The notes below the pieces were generated by a model. The model saw nothing but the letters and a program-made list of their open reading frames with translations, made no database searches and was not told the DNA's origin. The position numbers and the translations under genes are program-made. A stretch of DNA of 64,000 nt from Cryptomeria japonica (Eukaryota > Streptophyta > Pinopsida > Cupressales > Cupressaceae): positions 813,229,069 through 813,293,068 of the forward strand of contig NC_081414.1 of assembly GCF_030272615.1 (NCBI RefSeq). The letters run 5' to 3'. Positions 23,534-35,222 of the stretch are shown piece by piece (within the stretch, counting starts at the first letter, position 1; every line of letters starts with the position of its first letter).

Positions 23534-24318
23534 TGTTGACGTGTTTTTTATGACCGCGTCTAACACAGAATAAAGTCACCAACGGTCACCTTATCCTCTC
23601 TTGATCAAGATTAGTCCGTATGCTAGGATTACTTAAAGTTCAAACGGCTAATTCCCAGGGTTCCTTCAGTGCGTGGATGTGACTCAGTTGTTTGATGGGT
23701 TTGCTGATAACCCAAGGGGGCCTTACGTATGTTGAAGAAACTTATGCAAGCTCAAAGATTTTTATGCAATAAAAGCTCTAGTTTTGGATCTTTCGGATTC
23801 TAAATTATGCAGAAAGTAAATAGGAATAGGGTAGAGAAAAAACTAGACTAAAAGTAATCTAATCCTATGGACAAGGAGACGGGATATCTTGCGCAAAATC
23901 CAACTACGCTTCGCTTTGCCAGCAACGCACAACTTATACGAAGGCAGTGCAATCTTCAGAGGGTGTGTTAAAGATTTTCAAATCATCAAGAGAAACCATC
24001 AAGTCGAACAATCTCTCCTGATAATTGAAGTTAAACATACACATATAACGGAGGCTCAGGCTAACTTTGCACGGTATGCAACAATCAGCTGCACACCAAA
24101 AGTATGAGCACGAATTTTGCAACAAGCGATCCTATCAGATCCAGTTCGTCTAACAGCATGAAAGCAAATCTAATCTATCAAGAGAATGAGACCATGTGAG
24201 CTCCAAAACAACACAAGAACACACCAACAATTGAACAATGTATTAAGTGTTTGTTTCAAAAACTCTTAGCAACAATCTCTAACGATAGTCTCTCCTGATT
24301 ACAAATGAGGGGGTCACC

Positions 24319-24371
24319 CCCTTATATAGGCCTCAAGCCATGATTACATGCAAAAACCCTAATTAGGGTTT
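24319..24371 (-). promoter_or_regulatory. Unit A 3' promoter block
   Basis: Minus strand: AAACCCTAATTAGGGTTT (24354-24371), then CCTATATAAGGGGG (24319-24332), then TCATTTGTAA about 15 bases further on (24298-24308). The same three words in the same order occur in B and C. It reads outward to the 3' end, as an LTR promoter would. Confidence 0.7.
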
Positions 24372-24692
24372 GCCCTAAAGATTCCCCACTCAAGGTGCAA
24401 CAAGGTGGGAATCTGCAATTAATAACCCATTATGCCCATGCACAATTAATTAACAGAACCTAAAATAGCACCCACTCAGCACATTAAATGCCTCATGATG
24501 TTGACCATGCCCAGAATATAACCGACACCATCATAAATGCCCATCAATCTCCAAGTGACGGCAGCATGCACGAAGAATCTGTCATAAAACCATAATGAGA
24601 AGGCGACATGCAAGAAGATTCCCTATCCGTGGTGGCATGCGTTGACTGGTCCACACCTAGTCAATATTCCTTCAGCAATAAGTACGCCATTA

Positions 24693-27600
24693 CTATTCAG
24701 TCAAAAGACTTTCGTCCAAAAATGGATGACCATTATCTCGTTCATTAATGGCGTATGCAATGAATCTACCGACGACAGCCTCTAGTTCTCCGATGGAGAC
24801 ACTTGGCACATTCTCAATGTTGAATTCCATCAAGGCAATTTCTTCTTCGCCTCTGGAAAAGAAGCTTTCCCACTTTGCCATGACTTCCTGCGTTTTCTTC
24901 ATCATACCGAAGAATGAAGAAACATTTGCAAAATGTTCCTTAGGGAACGAGCCGACGAAGAAGAAATCATGCAACTGGGATTTCAGGGAGTTCACTGTTA
25001 TTCCTCCGTCACTAAGTTTCCTTGAAAATAAAGCTTCCATGGCACTAAGGATTTCTTCATGTATCCCTCTGATAGACTCCTTCAAGGTGACAGAGTCAAT
25101 GCTGAATTTGTCAAGGGTGTTCTTTCCTGAACAAATAGCGTAGAACCATCGGGGAAAGTCATAGGCTTCATTCTCTTGGATCACTTTCCCGTCCACCAGA
25201 GTTTGCCTTGGAGTCTTCGTCAGGGCCCTGAGCCGGGAAATGGTTAAGTCTTGGTAAACATCTACATCCTCCCATAGTCCTTTTGTTGTCTCTAATCTGC
25301 TTAGGAGGGCTACGAACTTCGAATGAAGCTGAGCTAGATCCTCAATGAATTTTCTTGCCTCAGCATAGACATCCTCTACCCATTCCCGAGAATTTTGTGC
25401 CATTGCTCTAATAAGTTCTGCATCATCAACTACTTCCTTGGGAAGGAAGGGAGGAGGAGTGGATGAAGGACCTGCTTCCCTGAGGGGTCTTTTGAAACTC
25501 CTAACGTATTCGCATAGAAATCTATTTTCCTCCCTCAGCTGCTTACATTTTGCCTTTGATTTCAGCAACTTCTCCTTCATGGCTAAGGAGGAATCTTCAA
25601 AATCCCCCACAACTTGACCGGTGGAAGCATGGCCAAGATCAACTTGTCTGATGACGTAATCCTCCTGCCTAATCTCACTCCTATCTTTATCCACTGCAGG
25701 TTCAGCGATGTGCAAAGTCCGGGATCCGGATTCTTCCTTGACTACCTTGGAAAACTTTCGGGGAGCCTTCCTTTCCGGTAGTTGATCCATCCTCTTCAAT
25801 AATTCTTCTAACTCTTGAGCAGGATTGGTTCCTCCTTCTGCTTCATTCCCCAATCTGCCTATCAACCAATCAGACGCGGGGATGGAATGGCTATGATCGT
25901 CTGCATGTACCTATTCCTGAGATTCCTCTTCCATTTCACCAAGGATAGTATCCACGAAGCTATCCTGGTGAACTTCTTCCTGGTGCAGGGGACTTTCTTG
26001 CCTCTGGTTTCTTGGTTGATGATGGCCTTGTGAAGCATTGATGCTAAGTATATCCGGCGCTGGAACGTTCCCTGGAAGTGGGCCTATGGGATGTGGAAAC
26101 ATCTCCACTTCCTGTACGCTCGAGGAGCTAAATGGTGAATGCTCCCTTCCTGTCCTTGCTCTCTTTTGTGGAGGTTCTTTTTGTTGGGCTTCCTGTTGAA
26201 CTTCGTGTGGGATTTCCTGCTGGATATCCTTCATCTTTGTTGCTCTTGGCCTCTTTTGGGCATTTTTTCCTTTGTCCATCCGGGCTTCTCTTCCTGCCTG
26301 AACTTGTGAAGAGCTTTCAGTTGCCTCGCTGTGGGAGTCTAGATTTCCCATAAGCTGGTATGTCAGATGGACATTGTCTTCTACCAGCTTTCTTATCCGC
26401 CGGTCAATCCAGTGCTTGGTGAATTTTAGCACTGGTCTAGCTAAGATGTTCAAATCATCTACCTTGGGCTCTGACCAATCTGGCAACTGGATAGGTTGAT
26501 CCTTCACTTTCTCGAATTCGGGTTGCGTCAAATCTGAATCTTCCTTCACTTGCTCCGGTACCTGATGAATTTCACTTATTCTGATGGTGTCGAGGGGGAG
26601 TCTAGAATGCATTTTTCTCCTGACCTCAAGGTCATCCTCGGCACTTGCCCAGTAATCCTTTAAGTGAAATCTGTGTATGAATTTCACACCGGCAACCTTC
26701 CTAATTTGGCTGCAAGGATCATATTGGGCCCTGGATGTGTAAAATGGTAGGCAATAGAATGCCAATTCCCCTGCTGCACTTTCAGCGGCCTCCAAACCTA
26801 GGCATATCTCCATGAAATCCCCCAAGACAATTGGAAATTCAATAGATTGTTTCTTCTTTTTCTGCAGCTGATCATACGCAATTAACTGCCTCATGAGCTC
26901 GAGCAATATAAGCTTGTCTGACGGATATCTAGGCAATTTGTAAGACTGGAAGGAGAACCCTTGCATCCTGATGTAGGTGAATTTGGGGAATTACAGGAAC
27001 GCAACGCCATACCTCTGGACCAAGGCACTTGCTTGTGGAGACAACCTCATGTGTAACTTATTTTGCATAAGTCGTGTCAGGTACATGGTGAAGGTGACCA
27101 TTCGCCAACCTGTAAGAGCTAACATTGGAGAGATGTAGCTGAGGATAACACTCATGCACTTTTAACTGAGCTGGTCCGCAGCCCATGATTCCTCTTGCTG
27201 GCAGCCCATCGAATCCTCCTCTTCGTGCAAGCATATAGAACAGGTAGGAGCTCATAAAAAAGGACTCAGACCTTTTCTCTTTCAGGTTCTTCAATTGTTC
27301 ATGCAAGTAGTGACTGACCAATCTAGCCCAGTCGATCAGTGTATTTGAATTCATGATCTCGCCTATGTAGAAGAACATCTAGGGCTCAAAGTTCACCGAA
27401 TGTGAGCATCCCATTACTCTACTCAACATCTTTATCAGGTCCACATACTCCTGCTTGAACTCGAAGATTGTGAGAGTTTTGGGCATCTTGGAAGCGTGCA
27501 CTCTAGGCTTCAACAACCACTGCTTGTTGATCAAATTAGCACACCTAGCGGGGCCTGCTTCATATACTGCCTGAGCTCCGCTGCTGGTCCTGTACGTCAT

Positions 27601-27990
27601 GGAATAATGTGAGGGGATTCCGAAAGCTTCACCAATTGACTCTGGAGTCAATGTTGCCAATAACTTGCTATCTGGCGTTGAGATTGTTTTCCGCTCCATA
27701 TTGTAATGTGCTGCACATTCCAAGACCAGATCTGGGCATTGAAAAGCGGGAGGAAAGCCAGCTGCTGCAACTATTCCACTTCTCACAATTCTGACAGCTG
27801 TCGGGGATGGATTATGCCCTGCTGTTCTAAACATTCGGATCTTGAATGCAGCCAAGTTGAACATGCCAAGGTTAGTATCACTGATTTCTTCCCATCTTGA
27901 ATTCAACCGGGAATGAGGAAGAAAACCCCTCATCTCCGCTTTGATCAATGCCTGCCTGGAGATAGTAGCTGCCTTGCTGGGTTCCACCAT
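24693..27990 (-). pseudogene. Unit A protein, about 1,100 codons, disrupted
   Basis: Homologous along its length to the intact ORF of unit C. The start is taken at the ATG at 27990 (MVEPSKAATISRQ), by alignment with C. Conserved blocks: AAGFPPAFQCPDLVLECAAH, LTPESIGEAFGIPSHYSM, LINKQWLLKPRVHASK, DWARLVSHYL and SSYLFYML; then FPKFTYIR, LPRYPSDKLILLELMRQLIA and RRKMHSRLPLD; a Lys/Arg/Glu-rich segment (QKRPRATKMKD); and the C-terminus VVGRFIAY...FLDESLLTE. Lesions: TAG where C has Trp (27379-27381), a frameshift near 27085, TAA where C has Gln (about 27000) and TAG at 25911-25913. Function unknown; no transposase, RT or protease motif seen. Confidence 0.85.
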
Positions 27991-28094
27991 CTTGGAAGCA
28001 CTTCGAATGATGAAAATAGAGCCTAAGTATGAATAGTCTTCACTTCTCCACTTCTTCTTTTCTGAATCTTGCACGTGAGAAATGAAATGCCTTT

Positions 28095-28110
28095 CCCAAC
28101 TTATATAGAA
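28095..28110 (-). promoter_or_regulatory. TATA box upstream of the unit A ORF
   Basis: Minus strand TTCTATATAAGTTGGG, about 105 bp upstream of the inferred start codon, so the ORF appears to have its own promoter, distinct from the one near 24325. Confidence 0.6.
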
Positions 28111-28614
28111 TTCTTAAGAGGCATCTAATTAGTAATTGCATTTATGGCGCGTCATACTTTCCCCAATCACTATGCCATGCAAAGGCAACTTCCCATGCGA
28201 ACGAGTTCAAATTTAGAACTTTCCTTAAATGCTCCAAGTCATGCGTCATACTTGGAAGATTCCTCCTGCCAACTCGTTGATTTCATTCTTTCCAATTTTG
28301 AAGGATTTTGCTGAGGATTTGCTCGATTCTACTCCAACTTGTCGTCTCTTGCTTTCGAAGGAATTTTCATGGCTCTTCTCCACATCCCTATTTTTAAGGG
28401 ATCTTCCTAAAATTTAGGAGTCAACCTCATTGGATGGGGAATTTCATCCCGATTCCGAATCTATAAAATTTTCCATATTTGGTCGGATTTGGTGTCTAAA
28501 AATAGCATATTCGAAAATTCGCTCAAGGGGAATTTTTCTTTTTATTCCTCCTTGACCCCTTGGATTCCATGCCTTAGGCAAAATTTCAATTTTTAGCTTA
28601 GGTGAAATTTTCAC

Positions 28615-29075
28615 CATGTCCATGGATTCATGGATTTTTCCACTTGTGAATGCCTTCTTGAATTCAGCACCCTAGCCCAGCCTCGGGCGCATTTTGGCTT
28701 TGCCCATGGACTGACGGATTTTTCCACTTGTGAATGGCATCTTGGTTTTGGCGCCCCAGTCCAACCTTGGGCGCATTTTCACTCTGTCCATGGACTGGCA
28801 GATTTTCCCAATTGTGAATGACATCTTGGTTTTGGCGCCCCAGCCCAGCCTTGGGCGCATTTTCACTTTGTCCATGGACTGACGGATTTTTCCACTTGTG
28901 AATGACATCTTGGTTTTGGTGCCCCAACCCAGCCTTGGGTGCATTTTCACTCTGTCCATGGACTGACGGATTTTTCCACTTGTGAATGCCTTATTGATTT
29001 TGGCGCCCCAGCCCAGCCTTGGGTGCATTTTGGCTTTGTCCATGGATACATGGATTTTTCCACTTGTGAATGGCT
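28615..29075 (-). repeat. 84-bp tandem array in unit A
   Basis: CATGGA(C/T)T...GGATTTTTCCACTTGTGAATG recurs at exactly 28621, 28705, 28789, 28873, 28957 and 29041, always 84 bp apart. Because 84 is divisible by three the array stays open in several frames (28-residue peptide repeats such as KMRPRLGWGAKTKM). I take this as a by-product: it lies upstream of the ORF's TATA box and units differ at all codon positions. Confidence 0.9.
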
Positions 29076-29324
29076 TCCAGACTTAGAATATTTTGACCTC
29101 CTGTGCTTTTGAAGTGTTTTCCTGAGCTTTCCATTTTAGGCATGGATTTCCAGCACTTGACCCATTTCTGGCTATCTTTGTCTGTTGTCTGACTTTCCGG
29201 AATTAGAAATGTTTGCAACGCCTGATCCTTGTCGCCTTGTCTGACTGACCCTGCCAGTACTGACTTTCCAAAAATAGAAACTTTCCAGGTGTCAGCATTA
29301 GATCCCCAAACAGGGTGCAATAAT

Positions 29325-29465
29325 GACTTACTATAAATAGAAACTTACTAAAACATAGAAATTACTAAAAATAGTAAGTTTGATTTTTGGCAAAATGGCA
29401 ACATTCCGGAACTCGGAAAAATCCCTAAAAAACAAGGACTTTCTAAAAATAGAAAGTTGCCCCGT
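29325..29465 (-). repeat. Cluster of short palindromes in unit A
   Basis: Several AT-centred inverted repeats follow each other: TTACTATAAATAGAAAC, TTACTAAAAATAGTAAG and CTTTCTAAAAATAGAAAG. They lie between the 84-bp array and the unit's 5' end. Purpose unknown. Confidence 0.6.
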
Positions 29466-29790
29466 TTGGGCTCAAATTTTACCAAGAGGTCCCTTGAAGG
29501 GCCCTGATTCCAGTCGTATGCTCAGTTTTCGCGAAACCATAATAGGAACCCCTAAAATCTAGGACAAAAGGCAAAACCCTAGAAAAAGGACAAAACAGGC
29601 CCTAGACTTCATAGAATTCGCTCGACAAAGAAGCAGATTAATTATAACTGAGCCCCGAACATCCGCAACACAGAGAGATTTGAAGAGACTGCTACCAACA
29701 CACAAAAACCAAGGCCAAACGACCAAAAGGGCCTAAAAGCAAGGGGGGGTCCCTATCTGGGATGGGGTGATGTGTGATTAGGTCACAACA

Positions 29791-29795
29791 GGACC
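29791..29795. other. Target-site duplication of unit A (right)
   Basis: GGACC, matching 23529-23533. Confidence 0.8.
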
Positions 29796-30300
29796 CTATT
29801 CATATTTTAGTTGGCTTACTCATATTTTTTAGTCGGCTTACTCGTATTTTTTAGTTGGCTTACTCGAATGCAAAAGCAAGCTAGCACAGAATGTGTTTCA
29901 CATATTACAAATTAAGTTGAGATCTTTTTTTCTGTGGGGGATTCTTCATGCTAAAAACAATCGTTCTATTTCCCATAAATAAAGAGATGTCTGGGAATTT
30001 GACAAGAATTTGACAAGAATTTCAAATTTGTATGACTGTAGTTGGACTTGGGAGATCAGCAAAAATACAATGTCACAAAGCCATAATTGGCAATCTGAAG
30101 TGAATAAAAGACTTAATTTAAGGTCTACTTCAATGCTATACACCATTTTATATCAAATATAATGTTTGCTTCAAGTTCAAACCATAAAATTTATAAAATA
30201 CAACTGACACAAAACCAGAATATATATACAAACATTAAAAAACCTCTACTAAACAAGGACTGAAAACTGTAACAATTAGAAAAGCTGAAACGAAATGAGA
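29796..30300. other. Gene-free flank
   Basis: Contains three variants of TTAGT(T/C)GGCTTACTC at 29805-29870. Otherwise nothing was recognised up to the coding fragment at 30309. Confidence 0.5.
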
Positions 30301-30308
30301 TCAGAAAA

Positions 30309-30909
30309 TCACCTTGACTTGGCTTCATTTGAAGAGAGCAAAGCCCGAGCTTTTATTGAACAAACAAATGCCAACATCTTTTCAAAACCTTCAAAAGTCG
30401 ACAGCTGTGTAGGTGAAGGCATACAAAATGAATTAAAAACATTTGCAGTGACACATGCCACACTTTTCTTTAAAAGGCATATCCCTTCCTCCAGGTCTGT
30501 ACGTGTCTCGATTGAATGAAGAGAACTGCTACCATACTTGAAGCTGCTACTGGTAGCACCATCTGAATGTGTCCTTCCTGTTGGCTCGATAGATGCCACA
30601 CCATAATCACTAGAACTTTTTTCAGACCAAGAATTTCCTTGACTGGGAATGGAGCCAATTTGGGTTGGAATAAAAAGAGGATGCTCGTTACTGCAGAATG
30701 CACCAGTACGAATATTAACTACCATAAGTTTACTGTTCAAGGTAACCATGTCTTGCACAAAAACCGATACCTTCTAGAAGCTGGCTGAGAATTCCAGTAA
30801 GAAGCTCTTTGCCATACACGTGAACATGAACCCTGAGAGAACCATCCATCATCCTCATAATGGTGAAAAAAAGAAGCAGAATATGTACAAAATTCTGAGG
30901 CAGCGAATT
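30309..30909 (-). pseudogene. Unrecognised host-like gene, terminal exon with one frameshift
   Basis: Minus strand. Acceptor TATACCAG|AAT at 30909, then NSLPQNFVHILLLFFTIMRM, DGSLRVHVHVYGKELLTGIL and SQLLE. One extra base near 30759 shifts the frame, which then continues VSVFVQDMVTLNSKLMVV and NIRTGAFCSNEHPLFIPTQ, through a Ser-rich linker (SSSFKYGSSSLHS), to LLKKSVACVTANVFNSFC and MLAFVCSIKARALLSSNEA, with a stop just below 30309. The hydrophobic/helical composition and clean phase-0 splice sites suggest a real conserved protein's C-terminus. I do not recognise the family. The frameshift suggests a pseudogene, or a base error. Confidence 0.5.
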
Positions 30910-31018
30910 CTGGTATAAACTAGAACAAATATTAACTACCTTGAGTACTACATTTTAACTAAGCATTCCAATGATTGAAATTTGGTCCAGGCAAAATATT
31001 AATATCATCAGAACTTAC

Positions 31019-31078
31019 AGCAAACCCAGAAGTAAGAAGCAAAGGTGCATACAGGTAACGAACAACGAGGTTCAAAAG
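31019..31078 (-). CDS. Upstream exon of the same unrecognised gene
   Basis: A 60-bp, 20-codon exon: acceptor ATGTTGCAG|CTT, donor GCT|GTAAGTTC (near-consensus). Peptide LLNLVVRYLYAPLLLTSGFA, joining in phase 0 to the exon at 30909. The acceptor and the first half of this exon are copied again at about 31188-31219 by a 141-bp tandem duplication. Further upstream exons were not found. Confidence 0.48.
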
Positions 31079-31328
31079 CTGCAACATATACCTGCAAGTA
31101 CAGTCAGTCCATCAAAAAGCATATACATTGCACAAACCAGATTCATATGACAGATATAACTCTCATAAATTCAAGCAACATATATATGCATACAGGTAAT
31201 GAACAACGAAGTTCAAAAGCTGCAACATATACCTGCAAGTACAGTCAGTCCATCAAAAAGCATATACATTGCACAAACCAGATTCATATGACAGATATAA
31301 CTCTCATAAATTCAAGCAACATATATAT
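31047..31328. repeat. 141-bp tandem duplication
   Basis: GCATACAGGTAA starts at 31047 and again at 31188. The two 141-bp copies differ at only a few positions. The copy boundary falls inside the exon at 31019-31078, so the second copy carries a partial exon. Confidence 0.9.
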
Positions 31329-31329
31329 A

Positions 31330-33429
31330 ACTTAATTATAATAGCAAGCTTTATTTTTTTAAGTCGCCGATGCATTGCAAGGTAGCATAAAGAAGGAACG
31401 GGCATTTATACTGATAAAGGTTTCCCATCACTTATGTACACTTTAAACAACCAAACAAATAACATAAAAACCAAAAACTTATGCTCTTTCAGAATTAATA
31501 TAAGAATTGAGACTTTCTAATTGTTCACTCTCCCAATTAAGCTATAAAACTTGTGAGAAAAGTCTGTAAAAGAAATACCTATTCTTGAAAATATAGATTG
31601 TCTTTAGGATAAAAAATTTAACGGCATGATTAAGATAGGGCAAAATTGATAAGATTCAGAAAAGTGTTTACATGCTTTGATATCATGAGCTGGGGCAGCC
31701 CAAATAATCGCACTCCCAAATCTCCTCCTTTTTACTTGGTGAGAGGAGAACCCCTTTTCTATGTCTCCAACAATGTGAAGCTGTAATGTGCCCTTTCGTG
31801 AAGTAGCCGGAAATGACCCATTTAGCCTACTTAATTCCCATAGGCTAATTTCAGGCTATATCAAGGAATAAATTAATTAATTAAATAATTTTGTCCAATA
31901 AAGTAAATTTTATCAATGACTTTAATTGATTTTATAAAGTTAATTGAAAGGGAAATGTTAAACATCACTTTATAAATGTGCTTTAATGATATATTTTAAG
32001 CAATAAATTAAAAGGTCCCTTCGGTAATGTTCCTTGGCAAGTTGTAAAAAGAGGATTTGCGAACTCATTTGGATAGGCTTGTTTGTTTTTCTCTCATGGA
32101 GTTTGAGCTTCTTGTTAAAGCAAACCCTAAGACTAAAACCCTAAGGGCATTGGTTCTGGTAGTGAGATATCTACCCTAGCTGATTGCAGATGGAATCACA
32201 CAGGTTTCACACACGGATTTAATGACTGAGGGTTTAATTTGTGAAGTCTTGCAAGCAAGAGAAATTATCTGAGTTTTGGGAAGGATTGAAAAAGTTACCA
32301 GGAAATGAATGTGGACATATGAGGGATGATATCCTTGGTTGAGTGATAGAAGATTGGTAATTTTGGGCAATTATTATTCCCATTTCTGCTTGCCATTATC
32401 AGACAATGTTGGATGTGGGTTTATGACAGTTTGGTGGGTTGCATGACTTCCATATTGTTGGCGCAACCTTGTTTGCTGGAGTTTTGGTCACAATGTTTGG
32501 TGTGGGATCTTCCTTGTTGGCACCAACCTTTAGCACATCCAATTGCAGCCTCTAGAGTAAAGGACATGAGCTTGGGCAACCCTTACAGTGGCTGCCTAGC
32601 ATCTCCAAGGAAGTGGTGTGAGGATTGCAGCTATTAGGATGAGCAGGTCGTGAGGATTTGGTGTCTGATTTGTGCTCAATGCTGTCACAGTTGACTCTAC
32701 AAGCAGTTCAAAAATATTCAAGGCCAACACAATTGATCATGGAGTCTTCATAGTTCATTGTTAAGGGTTCAATCTACTGGTAAAGGTCAGATTAAATCAT
32801 TTAAACCTCTATAATTGTAAGCAGCTTATTGTCAAACTTTCATTTGTTGTTTCAATCAAATATATGTTGAATGACCCATGTAATGCATTAAGCCTATGGA
32901 TGAATGAAAAGTTTTTATAATGCAAATGCTTTCCAAAAAAACCATTAGACACATGATCAAACAATTACAGTCTGAATCTCTTCATAAGGGGCTGCAGTTA
33001 AACAGTTTGACATAATACCTATTAGTTAAATATTGGGGAAAGTGCAAAATTTTGGCGTAGAAATTGGCTCGAGTCTGTACAGAAGCTTGACCACTCCCAA
33101 GAGGTCAAAGCTCTTTTACCAAATAGCCCAATACATGTAACTTAAAACCTAAGTTGCCAGATCATGTTCAAGTATGGGTACATGAGTATGGTATAGTAAC
33201 ACAACAAAAAAATGAGGGGACTGGGTACATCCATACAAAAAACATATAAAAATCAAAAACAAGAATTAAATTAGATAGCACATGGCATGCATATGCTAAA
33301 CAAAACTACCACAAATATAACAAATTTGAAATACAAATATACTAATTCAATATCAATTTGTCAAAAATTGAATGTCATGATAAATATTTTGAATTCATTG
33401 TTGATTAATTCAATATTAAAATAATACAA
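31330..33429. other. Gene-free stretch
   Basis: No supported gene. TGTAATGTGCCCTTTCGTG at 31782-31800 resembles other TAATGTCCCC LTR starts in this window. The frame at 32413-32637 is not recognisable. The remainder is AT-rich. Confidence 0.4.
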
Positions 33430-34440
33430 TTAGTAATCAGCGTCATATGGACCATCATGAGGACCAACATCAATATCATCATTGACATTAGATGATGGAG
33501 GAAGATTAGAAGAACCACATGCAACCCCATTGCCACTTGTACTAAAAGTGTGTTGGTATCCAACTCCACAAAAAGTGAAGATTGTTTGGCAGCTGAAAAA
33601 TCCAAATCAGTTCACTCTAGATCTACATCCCACAACATCGTGCCTCTTCCTCCTATTCATTATGTCTATAAGTAAGAAGACACAAGTTAAAATGCACATA
33701 CAGTTGTGTTTCAATGGGTCGATGAAAGATTATGTACTCTGATTACACTCAAATGAAAAGGAATTAGCAACCTACTGAAGCAAAGTGTAAAACAAACTTT
33801 AAATTTGAGTAGACAATTCAAATTTAGAGAGTGCAATAAAAATTTAAAAACTTACGATAAAATTTTGATTGCAAGACTTTGAAGGTAGCTATTGAAGTGA
33901 GCATCCTTCCTATTCTTGTCATGGATAGCAAACACTTTGACCATCGGAGGCTACAAACTCAATAAACTTATTTGTAACTAAATGCTCCATTTCAAGATTG
34001 GGAAAACTTTAGTAAGGTTTTCCTACACCCTTCACTGACGTTTACATCTCAATATGGTGGCACCCTTGATGGCATAGAAAGAACCCATCTCATTATAGTA
34101 AAATTTGGGCATCAATGCAAAGGCAATAAGATGTAGTGGGATGGTCATTCTATTACCCCACTCAATACAAATTGTTTGCACTCCTTTGAAGAAAGCTTCT
34201 TGAGGATCTTGCCCTTTTTCATTTATGATGGACTTCATCTTTTCAATCATTGAATCAATGTCACTGTATACCTCTCCCAAACATGGCATATCCATGTCAA
34301 AAAAACGAATCATAATCATGATGGGATTGGTGAAACTAAGAATGTATACCATGCAATCCCACCAAGTGTCATCTAGGATCACCAACTTCACATTTAATGT
34401 TGTAACAACCACCCTCAATTTTTTTTTAGTTATTGACAAT
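33430..34440 (-). pseudogene. hAT-superfamily transposase fragment
   Basis: Minus strand 34439-34032 reads DDTWWDCMVYILSFTNPIM, MIRFFDMDMPCLGEVYSDID and SMIEKMKSIINEKGQ, ending RMTIPLHLIAFALMPKFYY. This is the block typical of DUF659/hAT transposases of plants (W-W...FT-P-I...R-D-D-P-L-VY...M-K...LH-A-LNP-YY). After a stop, weaker coding continues towards 33437 (GVGYQHTFSTSGNGVACGSS, DDIDVGPHDGPYDADY then stop), which would be the C-terminus. No N-terminal zinc finger or terminal repeats were assigned. Dead copy; three hAT-like non-autonomous elements lie nearby. Confidence 0.65.
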
Positions 34441-35214
34441 ATGTAAGTTCAACATAAACATATCAACAATGATATGTTTGCTTTTATAAAGTATTGATAA
34501 GGATTACAATGCTGAGACAAGTGCTGGTACAGAATAGAACATTCAGAATTTACAACAGCAATGGTGATATTAATTAAATCCCAATATTTATGTGCCAAAT
34601 TGCTGACCTGCTTGACCTGCTTGAGGTGCTTGCAAATCTGTTGTCGATTGGTCAAATAGTAATTCTTTATTTTTTTTAAAACCTTCCAATTCTCACGTCT
34701 CTCCTATGAAGTGGGCTACATTTAGACTCTTCCAATCTTCACTTTCATTAAATTCCAAACTTCCTAAAAACACTGACGCATTTCCAAAGCTTAATATACT
34801 TACAAAAAAGTGTTGCAGCTAACTTTATGGAGTCCTACTTCCACTGGAGACTATTTAAAGCTGCCTATTTACTTCATACACGCCACACCACTTTCCTACT
34901 TCCACACACCTAAAAAGGGAAGCCACTTACTTTTTAGGCCATCAAACACCAGTTTATGAGGTATCAAAAGTTCTTAAGAGTCTTAAAGACTTTGAATTTC
35001 CTCCAAATAAGCCAATGACATTTAAAAGCATTTAATTGTTTAGAAGTTTTTTAAAGAATTAAAGCTAGCGGCAGAATATGATGTCCTATTCATATTAGGA
35101 ATCCTCACTAGGCTAAAGTAACATTTATATGCTTCCTGTTGATAGGAAAGGAATGGCAGAATAGACACAGTTGAAGGAAAACCTACCACATTCTACTGCA
35201 AAGAGCCTACGGAG
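34441..35214. other. Gene-free stretch
   Basis: Nothing recognised; it ends at the 8-bp duplication of the next element. Confidence 0.5.
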
Positions 35215-35222
35215 CCTAAAAC

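Larger units (their letters stand above)
23534..29790 (-). mobile_element. Unit A: LTR-like element with an internal ORF
   Basis: Minus-strand unit of 6,257 bp. Read 5' to 3' it begins TGTTGTGACC (29790) and ends GGTCATAAAAAACACGTCAACA without the first two bases (23534), and is flanked by GGACC on both sides (23529-23533 and 29791-29795). Order along the minus strand: GGGACCCCC-containing 5' end; short palindromes (29325-29460); 84-bp array (28621-29075); TATA box (28095-28110); long broken ORF (27990-24693); telo-box palindrome; second TATA box; 3' end. TG...CA ends, a 5-bp target duplication and a promoter near the 3' end fit a giant solo LTR. A DNA transposon with very short inverted ends is an alternative. 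Confidence 0.8.

Noticed and set aside
28672..29043. 123-codon minus-strand frame with 28-residue repeats
   Set aside because: It comes from an 84-bp array that is open in two frames. It has no upstream promoter arrangement of its own and no codon-position bias that I could see.
28615..29075. Possible CRISPR-like regular array
   Set aside because: There are no unique spacers: the whole 84-bp unit is repeated, and the context is a plant-type mobile element.
35215..35222. 9-bp (GCCTAAAAC) Mutator-type duplication
   Set aside because: Nine bases do match, but with an 8-bp duplication both inverted ends have equal length and align at TTCCAC, and the sister element with the same core has a clear 8-bp duplication. 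hAT is the better assignment.
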